A DNA stretch of 64,000 nt, from assembly GCF_001189955.1 (NCBI RefSeq), contig NZ_LFLT01000006.1:62001-126000 (forward strand). Reading direction: 5' to 3'. The notes beneath the pieces are model-generated. The model was not told the DNA's origin. It searched no databases and was given only the letters and a program-made list of their open reading frames with translations. The DNA is from Herbaspirillum chlorophenolicum (lineage in GTDB: Bacteria; Pseudomonadota; Gammaproteobacteria; Burkholderiales; Burkholderiaceae_D). Positions within the stretch are counted from its first letter, which is position 1; each line of letters starts with the position of its first letter. Both the position numbers and the translations under genes were made by a program. Positions 9,408 to 17,861 of the stretch are shown one piece after another.

Positions 9408-10232
9408 ATGACATCTCAGGCACTGGACGCTTATCTGGAGCGCCTCAACAATGCGTCGCACACTGCGTCGAAAGTATGGCTGGACGAGCAGGAGCGCGCA
9501 GTTGGACGCTATTTCAATACTTCGCTGACGTCGGCATTCCAGCCGGTGCGGGCTTTCGGCGATGGCGGCATCGTCGCTTACGAGGCGTTCGCACGCAGTT
9601 ATTCCGAGTTCGATGACGGGCTGCATCTGTGGAAGCTGCTCGACCACGCCGCCAGCGATGACGAATCGGTGGAACTGGACCGGTTGTGCCGCATGCTGCA
9701 TGCGGTCAACTACTACCGCCAGGCCGGCAGCGATGCGCCTGAGCTGCACCTGTCGGTGCATGCGCGCTTGCTGGCGGCGGTCAACAGCAACCACGGCGTC
9801 GCTTACCGGCGCATCCTGTCGGTGCTGGAGCTGCCGCATGACCGCATCGTGCTGCAGTTGCCGGTGGTGACGCCCAACCAGCGCTGGCTGCTCAACTACG
9901 TGCTGGACAACTACCGCCGCAACGGTTTCCGTCTGGGGGTCTCGGCCAACAGTCCGCTGGAGGCGCTGGGCCTGCTGGACAAGGTGCGTCCCGACCTGAT
10001 CAAGGTCGATGCCCGTGAACTGCCCGATCCCGACAGCGTCGGCCTGCTGTTGCTGCGCGCGGCGGAGCAGGGCGTGCGCATCTTCTTCAAGCGCGTTGAA
10101 AACCGCGAGGTGTTCGACAAGCTGGAGCAATATGGCAGTGCGCTTGCCCAGTCCATCCATGCACAAGGCTACTTGTGGGACACCCCGGGAGCGCGCCTGC
10201 TGCCGCAAGGGGAAGGGGCGCAGGCGGCCTGA
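9408..10232 (+). CDS. Degenerate EAL-domain protein
   Basis: The 274-residue product resembles a c-di-GMP phosphodiesterase EAL domain over about residues 40-265: FQPVRAFGDGGIVAYEAFAR aligns with the EAL segment but reads EAF, and the C-terminal QGYLW matches the conserved QGY. The metal-binding Asn (VNLS) reads HLS, the DDFG region reads GVSANSP, and the glutamate of the GVET region reads KRVENRE. It therefore looks catalytically dead and may act as a c-di-GMP or protein-binding module. No GGDEF, sensor or membrane part is present. ATG 9408 is chosen because GGAG lies 8 bases upstream. Confidence 0.75.
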   Translation: MTSQALDAYLERLNNASHTASKVWLDEQERAVGRYFNTSLTSAFQPVRAFGDGGIVAYEAFARSYSEFDDGLHLWKLLDHAASDDESVELDRLCRMLHAVNYYRQAGSDAPELHLSVHARLLAAVNSNHGVAYRRILSVLELPHDRIVLQLPVVTPNQRWLLNYVLDNYRRNGFRLGVSANSPLEALGLLDKVRPDLIKVDARELPDPDSVGLLLLRAAEQGVRIFFKRVENREVFDKLEQYGSALAQSIHAQGYLWDTPGARLLPQGEGAQAA

Positions 10233-10288
10233 CTCGGACTATAGTGGACAGCGTACTTCCCTGTCCGCGACCCTTGCGCGAGGATTCC

Positions 10289-10891
10289 ATGAGCACATTG
10301 TTTTCCCGTCCCGCCATCGCCCCCGCCCATTTGGCGCGGCTGGCCGATTATCGCGTGCTGGTGGTGCCCGGCCTGCACGGCAGTGGGCCGGAACATTGGC
10401 AATCGCGCTGGCAGCGGCTTTATCCGGCCTTCGAGCGCGTCGAGCAGGTTCACTGGAGCCAACCCGACTTGCCGCGCTGGTCGCAGCGCCTGGGGGAGGT
10501 GCTGGCGCAATCCGACCGGCCGGTGGTGATCGTGGCACACAGCTTCGGCTGCCTGACTACGGTGCATCGCGCTGCCGCCTTGCAGGCCGAATCCGGTTCT
10601 GCCTTCCCCATCGCTGCCGCCTTGCTGGTGGCGCCTGCCGATCCCGGCAAGTTCGAGGTCGGCGACGAGGTCAGCTATCGCCTGACGTTTCCGGCACTGG
10701 TGGTCGGTAGCGAAAACGACCCGTGGATGAGTGCGCCGCGGGCCCAGCAATGGGCCAAGACCTGGGGCGCGTCTTTCCATCATGCCGGGGCATTGGGGCA
10801 TATCAATGCCGAATCGGGCCTGGATGACTGGCTGGCGGGGCAGGAATTGCTGCTGGGCTTGCTGGAGCGGGTAAGGCCGCCGGGTTTGTGA
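10289..10891 (+). CDS. RBBP9/YdeN-family serine hydrolase
   Basis: The 200-residue product is a small alpha/beta hydrolase of the RBBP9/YdeN (DUF1234-like) type. It begins LVVPGLHGSGPEHWQSRW, has the nucleophile elbow AHSFGC, an acid candidate in VGSENDPW and the catalytic histidine in LGHINAESGLDDW. These are the family's expected positions. Substrate unknown. It follows the EAL-like gene by 56 bases; ATG 10289 has GAGG upstream. It appears often near cys genes in related bacteria, but I cannot show that from this sequence. Confidence 0.8.
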   Translation: MSTLFSRPAIAPAHLARLADYRVLVVPGLHGSGPEHWQSRWQRLYPAFERVEQVHWSQPDLPRWSQRLGEVLAQSDRPVVIVAHSFGCLTTVHRAAALQAESGSAFPIAAALLVAPADPGKFEVGDEVSYRLTFPALVVGSENDPWMSAPRAQQWAKTWGASFHHAGALGHINAESGLDDWLAGQELLLGLLERVRPPGL

Positions 10892-11081
10892 CCAGCATCG
10901 ATACCTGCACAATGCTTTCCTTGCAATAACCATAATTCTCTTCGCGGATTTCCTCGTTCGCCGCCTTGCCTTTATACGGTTTTCATCTAAAGGAATGCGA
11001 AAAATTTCGTTCTCTTTATAACTATCGGGTGCGATTATCGGCTCCCTATAGTCGCATTTGTAATAAAAAGAGAACGTCCCC
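10892..11081 (+). promoter_or_regulatory. Upstream region of the cysTWA operon
   Basis: This AT-richer 190-base gap contains TTCGTTCTC (11006-11014) and ATAACTAT (11018-11025), words shared with the region upstream of sbp. A promoter for cysTWA-cysB is expected here and the motif is a candidate site for the encoded CysB-type regulator. Confidence 0.35.
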
Positions 11082-11972
11082 ATGACCGCTTCAACTGTAT
11101 CCATTCCGGCGTCGCAGGCTGTTGGCGGGGCTTTCAAGCCCGCCCGATCCAAGCGCGTCTTGCCGGGATTTCGCCTGTCGCTGGGTTTCACCATCTTCTA
11201 TCTGGCGCTGATCGTCCTGATCCCGCTGTCCGCGATTTTCCTCAAGACGTTCACCCTGACCTGGGAAGGCTTCGTCGATGCGGTGACTTCGCCGCGCGTG
11301 ATGGCTTCCTACCGCCTGACCTTTGGCGCCTCGCTGCTGGGCGCGGTGCTCAACGTGATATTCGGCGGCATCGTGGCCTGGGTGCTGGTGCGTTACCGCT
11401 TTCCGGGCAAGCGCATCATCGACGCCCTGGTCGACCTGCCGTTCGCGCTGCCGACCGCCGTGGCCGGTATCGCGCTGACCACGCTGTATTCGCAGAACGG
11501 ATGGCTGGGCAGCCTGCTGGCGCCGCTGGGCATCAAGGTGGCGTTCACGCCGCTGGGCGTGCTGGTGGCGCTGACCTTCATCGGTTTGCCGTTCGTGGTG
11601 CGTACCGTACAGCCGGTGCTGGAAGAGGCCGAGCGCGAACTGGAAGAAGCCGCTGCCAGCCTGGGCGCCAACCGCTGGCAGACCTTCACGCGCGTGATTT
11701 TCCCGACGGTGTTGCCGGCGCTCCTGACCGGTTTTGCGCTGGCCTTTGCGCGCGCCGCCGGCGAATATGGTTCGGTGGTCTTCATCGCCGGCAACATGCC
11801 GATGGTGTCGGAGATCACGCCGCTGTTCATCGTGACCAAGCTGGAGCAGTACGACTATGCCGGCGCCACGGCCATCGCGATGGTGATGCTGATCGTGTCC
11901 TTCATCCTGCTGCTGACGATTAACCTGTTGCAAGCCTGGACCCGCAAGCGCGGCCGGGCGGAAAGGGCCTGA
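11082..11972 (+). CDS. cysT: Sulfate ABC transporter permease CysT
   Basis: One of the two membrane subunits of the sulfate/thiosulfate importer. The 296-residue product has about six membrane segments and the coupling loop [49 protein letters not shown] at residues 25-55 is the usual first span. A short polar N-terminal tail of about 25 residues precedes it. cysW begins one base after its stop, so the two are translated together. Confidence 0.95.
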   Translation: MTASTVSIPASQAVGGAFKPARSKRVLPGFRLSLGFTIFYLALIVLIPLSAIFLKTFTLTWEGFVDAVTSPRVMASYRLTFGASLLGAVLNVIFGGIVAWVLVRYRFPGKRIIDALVDLPFALPTAVAGIALTTLYSQNGWLGSLLAPLGIKVAFTPLGVLVALTFIGLPFVVRTVQPVLEEAERELEEAAASLGANRWQTFTRVIFPTVLPALLTGFALAFARAAGEYGSVVFIAGNMPMVSEITPLFIVTKLEQYDYAGATAIAMVMLIVSFILLLTINLLQAWTRKRGRAERA

Positions 11973-11973
11973 C

Positions 11974-12873
11974 ATGAGCGGTGCTGCAACTTCCATTGCC
12001 GCCGGCGCCATCAACCGTGGCGAGCCGCCGCTGACGCCGGGCGCCACGCTGGAGCCGTGGTGGGTACGCGCCTTGCTGATCGGCACCGCGCTGGTGTTCC
12101 TGACGCTGTTCCTGTTCGTGCCGCTGGTCTCGGTGTTCTACGAGGCGCTGAAAAAGGGCTGGGGCGTCTATGTCGCTTCCATCGTCGAGCCCGACGCCTG
12201 GTCGGCCATCAAGCTCACGCTGCTGACCGCCGCCATTGCGGTGCCCCTGAACCTGGTATTCGGCGTGGCCGCGGCCTGGGCCATCGCCAAGTTCGAGTTT
12301 CGCGGCAAGAACCTGCTGCTCACGCTGATCGACTTGCCGTTCTCGGTCTCGCCGGTGATCTCGGGCCTGATCTATGTGCTGCTGTTCGGCATGCAAGGCT
12401 ATTTCGGCCCGTGGCTGCGCGAGCATGACATCAAGATCCTGTTCGCCGTGCCCGGCATCGTGCTGGCCACCGTGTTCGTGACCTTCCCGTTTGTGGCGCG
12501 CGAGCTGATCCCGCTGATGCAGTCGCAAGGCAACGAGGAAGAAGAAGCGGCGCTGGTGCTGGGCGCGTCCGGCTGGCGCACCTTCTGGCATGTGACCCTG
12601 CCCAACATCAAGTGGGGCCTGCTGTACGGCGTGATCCTGTGCAATGCGCGCGCCATGGGCGAGTTCGGCGCGGTGTCGGTGGTCTCGGGCCACATCCGCG
12701 GCGAGACCAACACCATCCCGCTGCAGGTCGAGATCCTTTACAACGAATTCAACATCACCGGCGCCTTTGCGGTGGCTTCGCTGCTGGCCTTCCTGGCCCT
12801 GGTGACGCTGGTGATCAAGAGCGTGGTCGAGTGGCGCATCCATCATCAACTGGCCGCCGGCAACCGCGAATAA
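11974..12873 (+). CDS. cysW: Sulfate ABC transporter permease CysW
   Basis: The second membrane subunit of the sulfate/thiosulfate importer. The 299-residue product shares the fold of CysT, with the coupling loop [23 protein letters not shown] and the family stretch [39 protein letters not shown] is characteristic of CysW. It lies between cysT and cysA with 1- and 12-base spacers. Confidence 0.95.
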   Translation: MSGAATSIAAGAINRGEPPLTPGATLEPWWVRALLIGTALVFLTLFLFVPLVSVFYEALKKGWGVYVASIVEPDAWSAIKLTLLTAAIAVPLNLVFGVAAAWAIAKFEFRGKNLLLTLIDLPFSVSPVISGLIYVLLFGMQGYFGPWLREHDIKILFAVPGIVLATVFVTFPFVARELIPLMQSQGNEEEEAALVLGASGWRTFWHVTLPNIKWGLLYGVILCNARAMGEFGAVSVVSGHIRGETNTIPLQVEILYNEFNITGAFAVASLLAFLALVTLVIKSVVEWRIHHQLAAGNRE

Positions 12874-12885
12874 GAGGAGCAGGAC

Positions 12886-13965
12886 ATGAGTATCGAAGTC
12901 AAACAGATCAACAAGCGCTTCGGCAATTTCACCGCGCTGGACAACGTCTCGCTGAATTTCCCCGCGGGCGAGCTGACTGCGCTGCTGGGCCCGTCCGGCT
13001 GCGGCAAGACCACATTGTTGCGCATCATCGCCGGGCTGGAATCGCTCGATTCCGGCCAGGTGCTGCTGGATGGCGAAGACGCTTCGGCGCGCCATGTGCG
13101 CGAGCGCCAGGTCGGGTTCGTGTTCCAGCACTACGCGCTGTTCAAGCACATGACGGTGTTCGAAAACATCGCCTTCGGCCTGCGTGTGAAGCCGCGCAGC
13201 CAGCGGCCATCGGAAGCGGCCATCCGCGAGAAGGTCAAGAGCCTGCTGGAGCTGGTGCAGCTCGACTGGCTGGCCGACCGCTATCCGCCGCAACTCTCCG
13301 GCGGCCAGCGCCAGCGCATCGCCCTGGCGCGCGCATTGGCGGTGGAGCCGCGTGTGCTGCTGCTGGACGAACCTTTCGGTGCGCTGGACGCCAAGGTGCG
13401 CAAGGAACTGCGCCGCTGGCTGCGGCGTTTGCATGACGAGCTGCATGTCACCAGCATCTTCGTCACGCACGATCAGGAGGAGGCGCTGGAAGTGGCCGAC
13501 CAAGTGGTGCTGATGAACAAGGGGCGGGTCGAGCAGATCGGCGCACCGGCGGAAGTGTACAACCAGCCTGCGTCACCTTTCGTCTACGGCTTCCTCGGTA
13601 ACGTCAACCTGTTCCACGGCCGCCTGCATGAAGGCGTGCTCGACACCGGTGCGGCGCGTTTCGATGCGCCCGGCCACGGCGATGCGCGTGATGCCGCCGG
13701 CGTCGGCTTCGTCCGTCCGCACGACATCGAGGTGGAGCGTTATTCGCCCGGCGCCGAAGGCATCGTGGTGCAACTGCGCCGCTCGCATGCCATCGGCCCG
13801 CTGGCCCAGCTGGAACTGGAGCGCGACGATAATGCGCAACTGATCGAGGCGGTGATTTCCAACGAACGCTTTGCCCAATTGAACTTGAAGAGCGGTGAAA
13901 CTCTGGTGGTCAAGCCGCGCCGCTTGCAAGTGTTTGCCGACCAGGGTGGAGGGCAGGCGCAATGA
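12886..13965 (+). CDS. cysA: Sulfate/thiosulfate ABC transporter ATP-binding protein
   Basis: The ATPase of the CysTWA importer. Residues 1-235 form the ABC domain: Walker [10 protein letters not shown], signature LSGGQRQR, Walker [13 protein letters not shown], switch FVTHDQEEA. The remaining about 120 residues form the C-terminal regulatory/TOBE-like domain, including [14 protein letters not shown], as usual for CysA (359 residues). AGAGGAGCAGGAC precedes ATG 12886. The stop codon overlaps the next gene's start. Confidence 0.95.
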   Translation: MSIEVKQINKRFGNFTALDNVSLNFPAGELTALLGPSGCGKTTLLRIIAGLESLDSGQVLLDGEDASARHVRERQVGFVFQHYALFKHMTVFENIAFGLRVKPRSQRPSEAAIREKVKSLLELVQLDWLADRYPPQLSGGQRQRIALARALAVEPRVLLLDEPFGALDAKVRKELRRWLRRLHDELHVTSIFVTHDQEEALEVADQVVLMNKGRVEQIGAPAEVYNQPASPFVYGFLGNVNLFHGRLHEGVLDTGAARFDAPGHGDARDAAGVGFVRPHDIEVERYSPGAEGIVVQLRRSHAIGPLAQLELERDDNAQLIEAVISNERFAQLNLKSGETLVVKPRRLQVFADQGGGQAQ

Positions 13966-14891
13966 ATTTCCAGCAACTGAGATCTATCCGCGAAGCCGCG
14001 CGCTGTGGCTTCAACCTGACCGAAGTGGCCAACGTACTGTTCACCTCGCAGCCAGGCGTCTCGCGCCAGATCCGCGAACTGGAAGAGGAGTTGGGCGTCG
14101 AAATCTTCGAGCGCAACGGCAAGCGCCTGACCGGTTTGACCGAACCCGGTAAAGGCATCCTGGGCATCGTCGAGCGCCTGCTGCTGGAAGCCGAGAACCT
14201 GCGCCGCGCCAGCAAGGAATACTCCGGCGAGCAGAGCGGCACGCTGTCGATTGCCACCACCCACACCCAGGCGCGCTACGTGCTGCCGCGCGTGGTGCAG
14301 GCGTTCCGCACGGCCTTCCCGCAGGTGCGTATCGCGCTCCAGCAAAGCGCGCCTGAGCACATCGCCGAATGGGTGATCTCGGGCAAGGCCGATATCGGCA
14401 TCGCTACCGAAGGCCTGTCGCAGTTCAAGGAGCTGGTGTCTTTCCCCTGTTATACCTGGAGCCACGTGATCGTGGTGCCGCAGGGCCATCCGCTGCTGGG
14501 GTTGGAGCGGGTCACGCTGGAAGACTTGTCTACTTGGCCGCTGATCACCTATGACGTCGGCTTCACCGGCCGCGGCCATATCGACGAGGCGTTCCGCCAG
14601 GCCAGCATCGAACCCGATATCGTGCTGACGGCGATGGACTCCGACGTGATCCAGCATTACGTGGCGCTCGGATTGGGCGTGGGCATCGTGGCGTCGATGG
14701 CGGTGGACCAGGCCAAGCACCAGGATCTGCTGCCGATCGGCGCCTCGCACCTGTTCAAGCCGAACATCGCGCGGCTGGCGGTGCGCCGCGGCGCCTACCT
14801 GCGCGGTTATGCCTTCGACTTCATCCAGGAGTTCGCACCGGAGCTCAAGCGGGCCGACATCGTCAGCGCACTCAACGAGGCCAGCGCCTAG
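13962..14891 (+). CDS. cysB: CysB/Cbl-type LysR transcriptional regulator
   Basis: The 309-residue product is a LysR regulator with an N-terminal helix-turn-helix (about 1-60; [40 protein letters not shown]) and a periplasmic-binding-like effector domain with [11 protein letters not shown], a hallmark of CysB and Cbl. CysB-type proteins sense O-acetylserine or related signals and switch on sulfate and sulfonate assimilation. The start codon overlaps the cysA stop by four bases (ATGA), so regulator and transporter are made together. Whether it is CysB or the sulfonate-specific Cbl/SsuR cannot be settled by eye. Confidence 0.9.
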   Translation: MNFQQLRSIREAARCGFNLTEVANVLFTSQPGVSRQIRELEEELGVEIFERNGKRLTGLTEPGKGILGIVERLLLEAENLRRASKEYSGEQSGTLSIATTHTQARYVLPRVVQAFRTAFPQVRIALQQSAPEHIAEWVISGKADIGIATEGLSQFKELVSFPCYTWSHVIVVPQGHPLLGLERVTLEDLSTWPLITYDVGFTGRGHIDEAFRQASIEPDIVLTAMDSDVIQHYVALGLGVGIVASMAVDQAKHQDLLPIGASHLFKPNIARLAVRRGAYLRGYAFDFIQEFAPELKRADIVSALNEASA

Positions 14892-14893
14892 TT

Positions 14894-15367
14894 TTACATC
14901 GACTTGCGATAGACGATAAAGCCGGAGTCCACCGCCACCGTGTCGTACAGGCGGCGTGCCGTGGCGTTGGTGTGGTGGGTGTGCCAGTAGACGCGTTCCG
15001 CGCCGGCCGCGGCGGCGCGCCGATATAGCTCTTCAATCAGCGCCCGGCCCACTCCCTTGCCGCGTGCGGCTTCGACCGTGAACAGGTCCTGCAGGTAGCA
15101 GGTAGGGCCGATCAGGATGGTATTGCGGTGGTAAAGGTAGTGGGCAATGCCCAGTAGGTGGCCTTGACTTTCGGCCACCAGTGCGTGCACAGGCTCAGCT
15201 TCGTCGTGGATGCGGGACCAGGTGGCATTGGTGATTTCCAGCGGCAGGGCGGTAGGGCCGGAACGTCCGTAGAAGGCGTTGTAGTCGTCCCAAAGTATTT
15301 TCCACTGCGCAAAGTCTTCGCGCTGCGCCGGCCTGATCAAGACGGCTGCTTCCTTGGCTTGCTCCAT
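14894..15367 (-). CDS. GNAT-family N-acetyltransferase
   Basis: The 157-residue product has the GNAT fold: the acetyl-CoA loop is YLQDLFTVEAARGKGVGRALIEELY (R/Q-x-x-G-x-G/A type) and ends with HTNATARRLYDTVA. The substrate is unknown; GNAT enzymes acetylate small amines or protein termini. ATG at 15367 is preceded by AAAGGAGG at good spacing, so the longer upstream-open frame is rejected. It is convergent with cysB with a 2-base gap. Confidence 0.85.
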   Translation of the reverse strand: MEQAKEAAVLIRPAQREDFAQWKILWDDYNAFYGRSGPTALPLEITNATWSRIHDEAEPVHALVAESQGHLLGIAHYLYHRNTILIGPTCYLQDLFTVEAARGKGVGRALIEELYRRAAAAGAERVYWHTHHTNATARRLYDTVAVDSGFIVYRKSM

Positions 15368-15420
15368 ACCTTTTCCTCCTTTGTGGAGGGCACAGTATAT
15401 AGACACGCGCGCAGCATGTG

Positions 15421-15456
15421 AAAAAGCCCGGAGGCAAGAGCCTTCCGGGCTTTTTT
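15421..15456 (-). terminator. Terminator downstream of the small gene 15491-15676
   Basis: An about 11-bp stem (AAAAAGCCCGGA with TCCGGGCTTTTTT) ends in T-runs on either strand. On the - strand it lies directly after the small gene and before the GNAT gene. Confidence 0.75.
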
Positions 15457-15490
15457 GCATCCGGCGGATGCCGGACGGAACCCTTGCCGC

Positions 15491-15676
15491 TTAAACCTTG
15501 TTGACCTGGGAGGTCGAGGTGCTGCTGGTGCTGCCGGAAACGGTGTTGGCCGGCTGGGCCACAGGCTGGCTAGCCACCATCAGGTCGGCGAACGATACGT
15601 TGGACTTTTTCGCCGGCTGGGGCTGGGTCGCGTGAGCGGTTGCGTTATGGCTGGAAGAGACGGAATTGATCGGCAT
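15491..15676 (-). CDS. Small protein of unknown function
   Basis: A 61-residue product beginning MPINSVSSSHNAT and ending STSTSQVNKV. It is rich in Ser, Thr, Asn, Ala and Gln, has no signal peptide and no membrane segment; KKSNVSFADLMVASQP in the middle is the only patterned part. The start has GAGG 9 bases upstream; an earlier ATG directly abuts that site. A clear terminator follows, which supports a real transcript. Function unknown. Confidence 0.5.
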   Translation of the reverse strand: MPINSVSSSHNATAHATQPQPAKKSNVSFADLMVASQPVAQPANTVSGSTSSTSTSQVNKV

Positions 15677-15848
15677 GGTGTTCATCCTCAAGAAAGCGTG
15701 TGCCACCGGGCCGCAGGGCCCAGACTCGAATATTGCCGGGAAAGTATAGGTGGGCGGGAGGAGGGCGTGATGTGATTGCCGCGCCTTTTAACCCAAACTT
15801 ACATGTATTTACGGGTAAGTGGCACTTCGATGACACCGGCAGGCATGC

Positions 15849-16700
15849 TCATTTGCGCATGCGTGCTGCACAGTTGTCGCGTAGTGCGGTGTCCTCCGGT
15901 GCATCGTCATCGGCATCGCCGGTGTGTGCCTGCGGGTGTTGACGTACGCAGCCGCGGTAGCGCGCTACGTACCGTTCAAACTCGGCACGCGCCTGGGCGC
16001 GCGGCATGGATGCCAGCTTGCGGATGAATTCGCGGCTGCCGATCTCGAAGTGCTGGTAGTCGATCGGCTCTTTCCAGTTGCCGCCCCAGGCCAGGAAGCC
16101 GTGATCGTAGAACACGCCAACCAGATCCTCGGCCTGGCCGGGCCGCAGCGGCATGCGCGGCACGTAGTCCGCGCCGGCTTGCGGCAGCACTTGTTGTTGC
16201 GGGCTGCCGGCCTTGCTCACATAAGGGTTCTGCAGGGGATTGATGTCGATTGCGGCGCCATAGGCATGCTTGGACCAGGCGCCGCCGCCGGTCATGGGCC
16301 GGCCGTTGAAGGCGGAGGTATTGTTGGCCGCCATCGACTTTTCATCGTCGCCGTCGAAATTCTCCAGCGGCATGGCGCTGGCCAGCGGCGTTGAGCGCAG
16401 CAGCAGTTCGCCGAACAGCGATTCAACCTGGGGGGCGACAGCGTCAAGCACGACTACCGAGCCGCTGCGCGTGGCGCCGTCGAAATCGGTGTAGTCAAAG
16501 CTGACCGTCGACAGGCGCGAACAGGGCACGGGATTGGCCGGCGTGATCACGTGGCGCGTTTTCATTGCGGCGCATTGCGCAGCGGAAACCGGGACGATAT
16601 CGGCATGCGCGGCTGGCGCGAAGGCGAGGATGGCCAGCATGGCAGGGGCGGCGGCCCAGGCAGTTGCACGGCCGAAACTGGATGCGATGAGTTGGATCAT
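15849..16700 (-). CDS. M15-family peptidoglycan peptidase
   Basis: A secreted D,D- or L,D-peptidase of the VanY/CwlK type that cuts cell-wall peptides. The 283-residue product has a signal peptide (about 1-33, ending AHA), the zinc motif SKHAYGAAIDINP (H and D ligands) at about 142-154, and a second histidine in DYQHFEIG near residue 217. The family fold is Peptidase_M15_4. The last about 40 residues are polar and without a motif. It lies alone; the nested-palindrome element begins about 120 bases upstream. Confidence 0.85.
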   Translation of the reverse strand: MIQLIASSFGRATAWAAAPAMLAILAFAPAAHADIVPVSAAQCAAMKTRHVITPANPVPCSRLSTVSFDYTDFDGATRSGSVVVLDAVAPQVESLFGELLLRSTPLASAMPLENFDGDDEKSMAANNTSAFNGRPMTGGGAWSKHAYGAAIDINPLQNPYVSKAGSPQQQVLPQAGADYVPRMPLRPGQAEDLVGVFYDHGFLAWGGNWKEPIDYQHFEIGSREFIRKLASMPRAQARAEFERYVARYRGCVRQHPQAHTGDADDDAPEDTALRDNCAARMRK

Positions 16701-16822
16701 AAGTCGCGATGATACGGGTTTTTTGTGCCGATTTGAGCCGCCATGAAGGTAAATTCACCTTGGATCACTGACATGAATATGCGTCATTCTCTGACAGGCG
16801 GGTATTGCCGAAACGGGAATAA

Positions 16823-17096
16823 TTGGAACTCATTTCATCAATAGGCGTGAGTGCGAGCGAGTCCCGTTTGGGATGAAGTGCAAGGCGCGACTTTGGGTCA
16901 AGACTGGGCGTCTTGACCCAAAGTCGTAACGCAGCAATTCGCCCAAACGGGCCGCTCCCTACGGGTTCTGCTCAGAAAGGGCGCTGGCCGCGTTGCGCTC
17001 CTTGCGTGTGGCGCCGCCACACGACGCGTCGCGCGCCTTGCCAGCGCCCTTTCTGAGCAGAACGCATCTCACGCCTATTGATGAAATGAGTTCCAA
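16823..17096. repeat. 274-bp nested inverted-repeat element
   Basis: The outermost arms are a perfect 29-bp inverted repeat (16823-16851 with 17068-17096), extended inward by 4 bp across a single bulged base. Inside are two independent structures. The first is a 10-bp stem (16863-16872 with 16942-16951) enclosing a 17-bp perfect hairpin with a 5-base loop (16888-16904 with 16910-16926). The second is a 23-bp perfect stem (16965-16987 with 17041-17063) enclosing a 9-bp hairpin around 17005-17023. No transposase or clear target-site duplication is visible. It resembles a MITE or a large palindromic intergenic repeat. Confidence 0.85.
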
Positions 17097-17110
17097 GATC
17101 AGAAAGAGTC

Positions 17111-17146
17111 GAACTTCGGCAAACCTATGAACTTCGGCAAATCCAT
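17111..17146 (+). repeat. Two 18-bp direct repeats before the lipoprotein gene
   Basis: GAACTTCGGCAAACCTAT (17111-17128) is followed immediately by a copy with two changes (17129-17146). The pair sits between the palindromic element and the lipoprotein ribosome site and could be an operator or replication slippage. Confidence 0.6.
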
Positions 17147-17171
17147 GATTAACAACCTTTGGAGGCAAAAT

Positions 17172-17444
17172 ATGATGATTCGCCACACACTCTTGGCTGC
17201 CGCCGTATTCACCACCGTTCTGGCCGGTTGCAACAAGCGCGACGAAGCGCCGGCTACTCCGCCGCCGGCAAGTTCTCCGGCTGAGCCTGCCGCCCCGCCG
17301 GCCACTCCGGCACCGACCGATTCAGGCAATTCGACAGCGATGCCGGCTGCGCCATCGGCGGTACCGCCGGCTGACTCTTCCTCTCCGGCGCCTGCGGCTC
17401 CACCTGCTTCCGACAATAGCAGCGCCGGCGGCGAGAAGAAGTAG
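17172..17444 (+). CDS. Small proline-rich lipoprotein
   Basis: The 90-residue product starts MMIRHTLLAAAVFTTVLAGC, a lipoprotein signal with lipobox LAGC (Cys20), followed by a charged NKRDE patch and a long Pro/Ala/Ser-rich tail with repeated PA and SPA units, ending GGEKK. It is expected to be lipid-anchored with an extended periplasmic or wall-spanning tail. Function unknown. GGAGG lies 6-9 bases before two adjacent ATG codons (17172, 17175). A terminator follows. Confidence 0.75.
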   Translation: MMIRHTLLAAAVFTTVLAGCNKRDEAPATPPPASSPAEPAAPPATPAPTDSGNSTAMPAAPSAVPPADSSSPAPAAPPASDNSSAGGEKK

Positions 17445-17713
17445 GCTTTACCGGATCAGCGCCATTACAGAACGGCGGTCGACGCCGCATAGCAAGTCCC
17501 TTGCAGTGGGAACAGCACTGCAGACGCCGCAACGGGCATGCCGTTGCGGCGTTTTACATTGGTGAAGAGAAAACCCGGCGCCAGGCCGGAAGCACGCAGC
17601 ATGGCAAGAGGGCGCGCAGATGCACACCATACTGTCGGGCTTGATGACGGTTTGACCGGTCTGGCGGACGCAAAGGCGTTGATGCATTCGGCAACGTCAA
17701 AAATATCCCCGAA
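17445..17713. other. Non-coding stretch with terminator and candidate sRNA promoter
   Basis: Contains the lipoprotein terminator (17524-17555) and, near the right end, TTGATG (17679-17684) 17 bases before AATATC (17702-17707), a weak candidate promoter for the RNA below. No convincing gene is seen. Confidence 0.4.
17524..17555 (+). terminator. Intrinsic terminator after the lipoprotein gene
   Basis: A perfect 12-bp stem (17524-17535 with 17541-17552), 5-base loop, then TTTT. Confidence 0.85.
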
Positions 17714-17815
17714 CTTTTTTTTCAGGCCTCGACTCCTAGAGGTGGTTGAACTGTTCCTTCAACCTCCCTCATGAGAGGGAACTTGCCCGCGGTTTTTTGC
17801 TGCGGGCTTTTTTTT
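17714..17815 (+). ncRNA. Candidate small regulatory RNA with three hairpins
   Basis: Three stem-loops stand in a row: GGTTGAA/TTCAACC (17744-17750 with 17758-17764), TCCCTC/GAGGGA (17765-17770 with 17775-17780) and GCCCGC/GCGGGC (17785-17790 with 17802-17807) followed by eight or more T. This is the layout of an Hfq-type sRNA with an intrinsic terminator. No gene on the + strand ends nearby that needs the terminator, since the lipoprotein already has one. A CCTCCCTC stretch could pair with ribosome binding sites. The 5' end is a guess. Confidence 0.4.
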
Positions 17816-17861
17816 GTCGATTCGCATTTTCCCGCAGGCAGGCGAAGCGCAGTCTGCCGCT

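Noticed and set aside
11920-13503. A 527-codon open frame opposite cysW and cysA
   Set aside because: Shadow of the ABC transporter genes, with no recognisable protein.
15645-15942. Several overlapping short frames around 15.7-15.9 kb
   Set aside because: They contradict each other, lack ribosome sites and cover promoter DNA of the small gene.
16959-17186. A 75-codon open frame on the - strand across the palindromic element
   Set aside because: Runs through the stems of the repeat element; openness is by chance.
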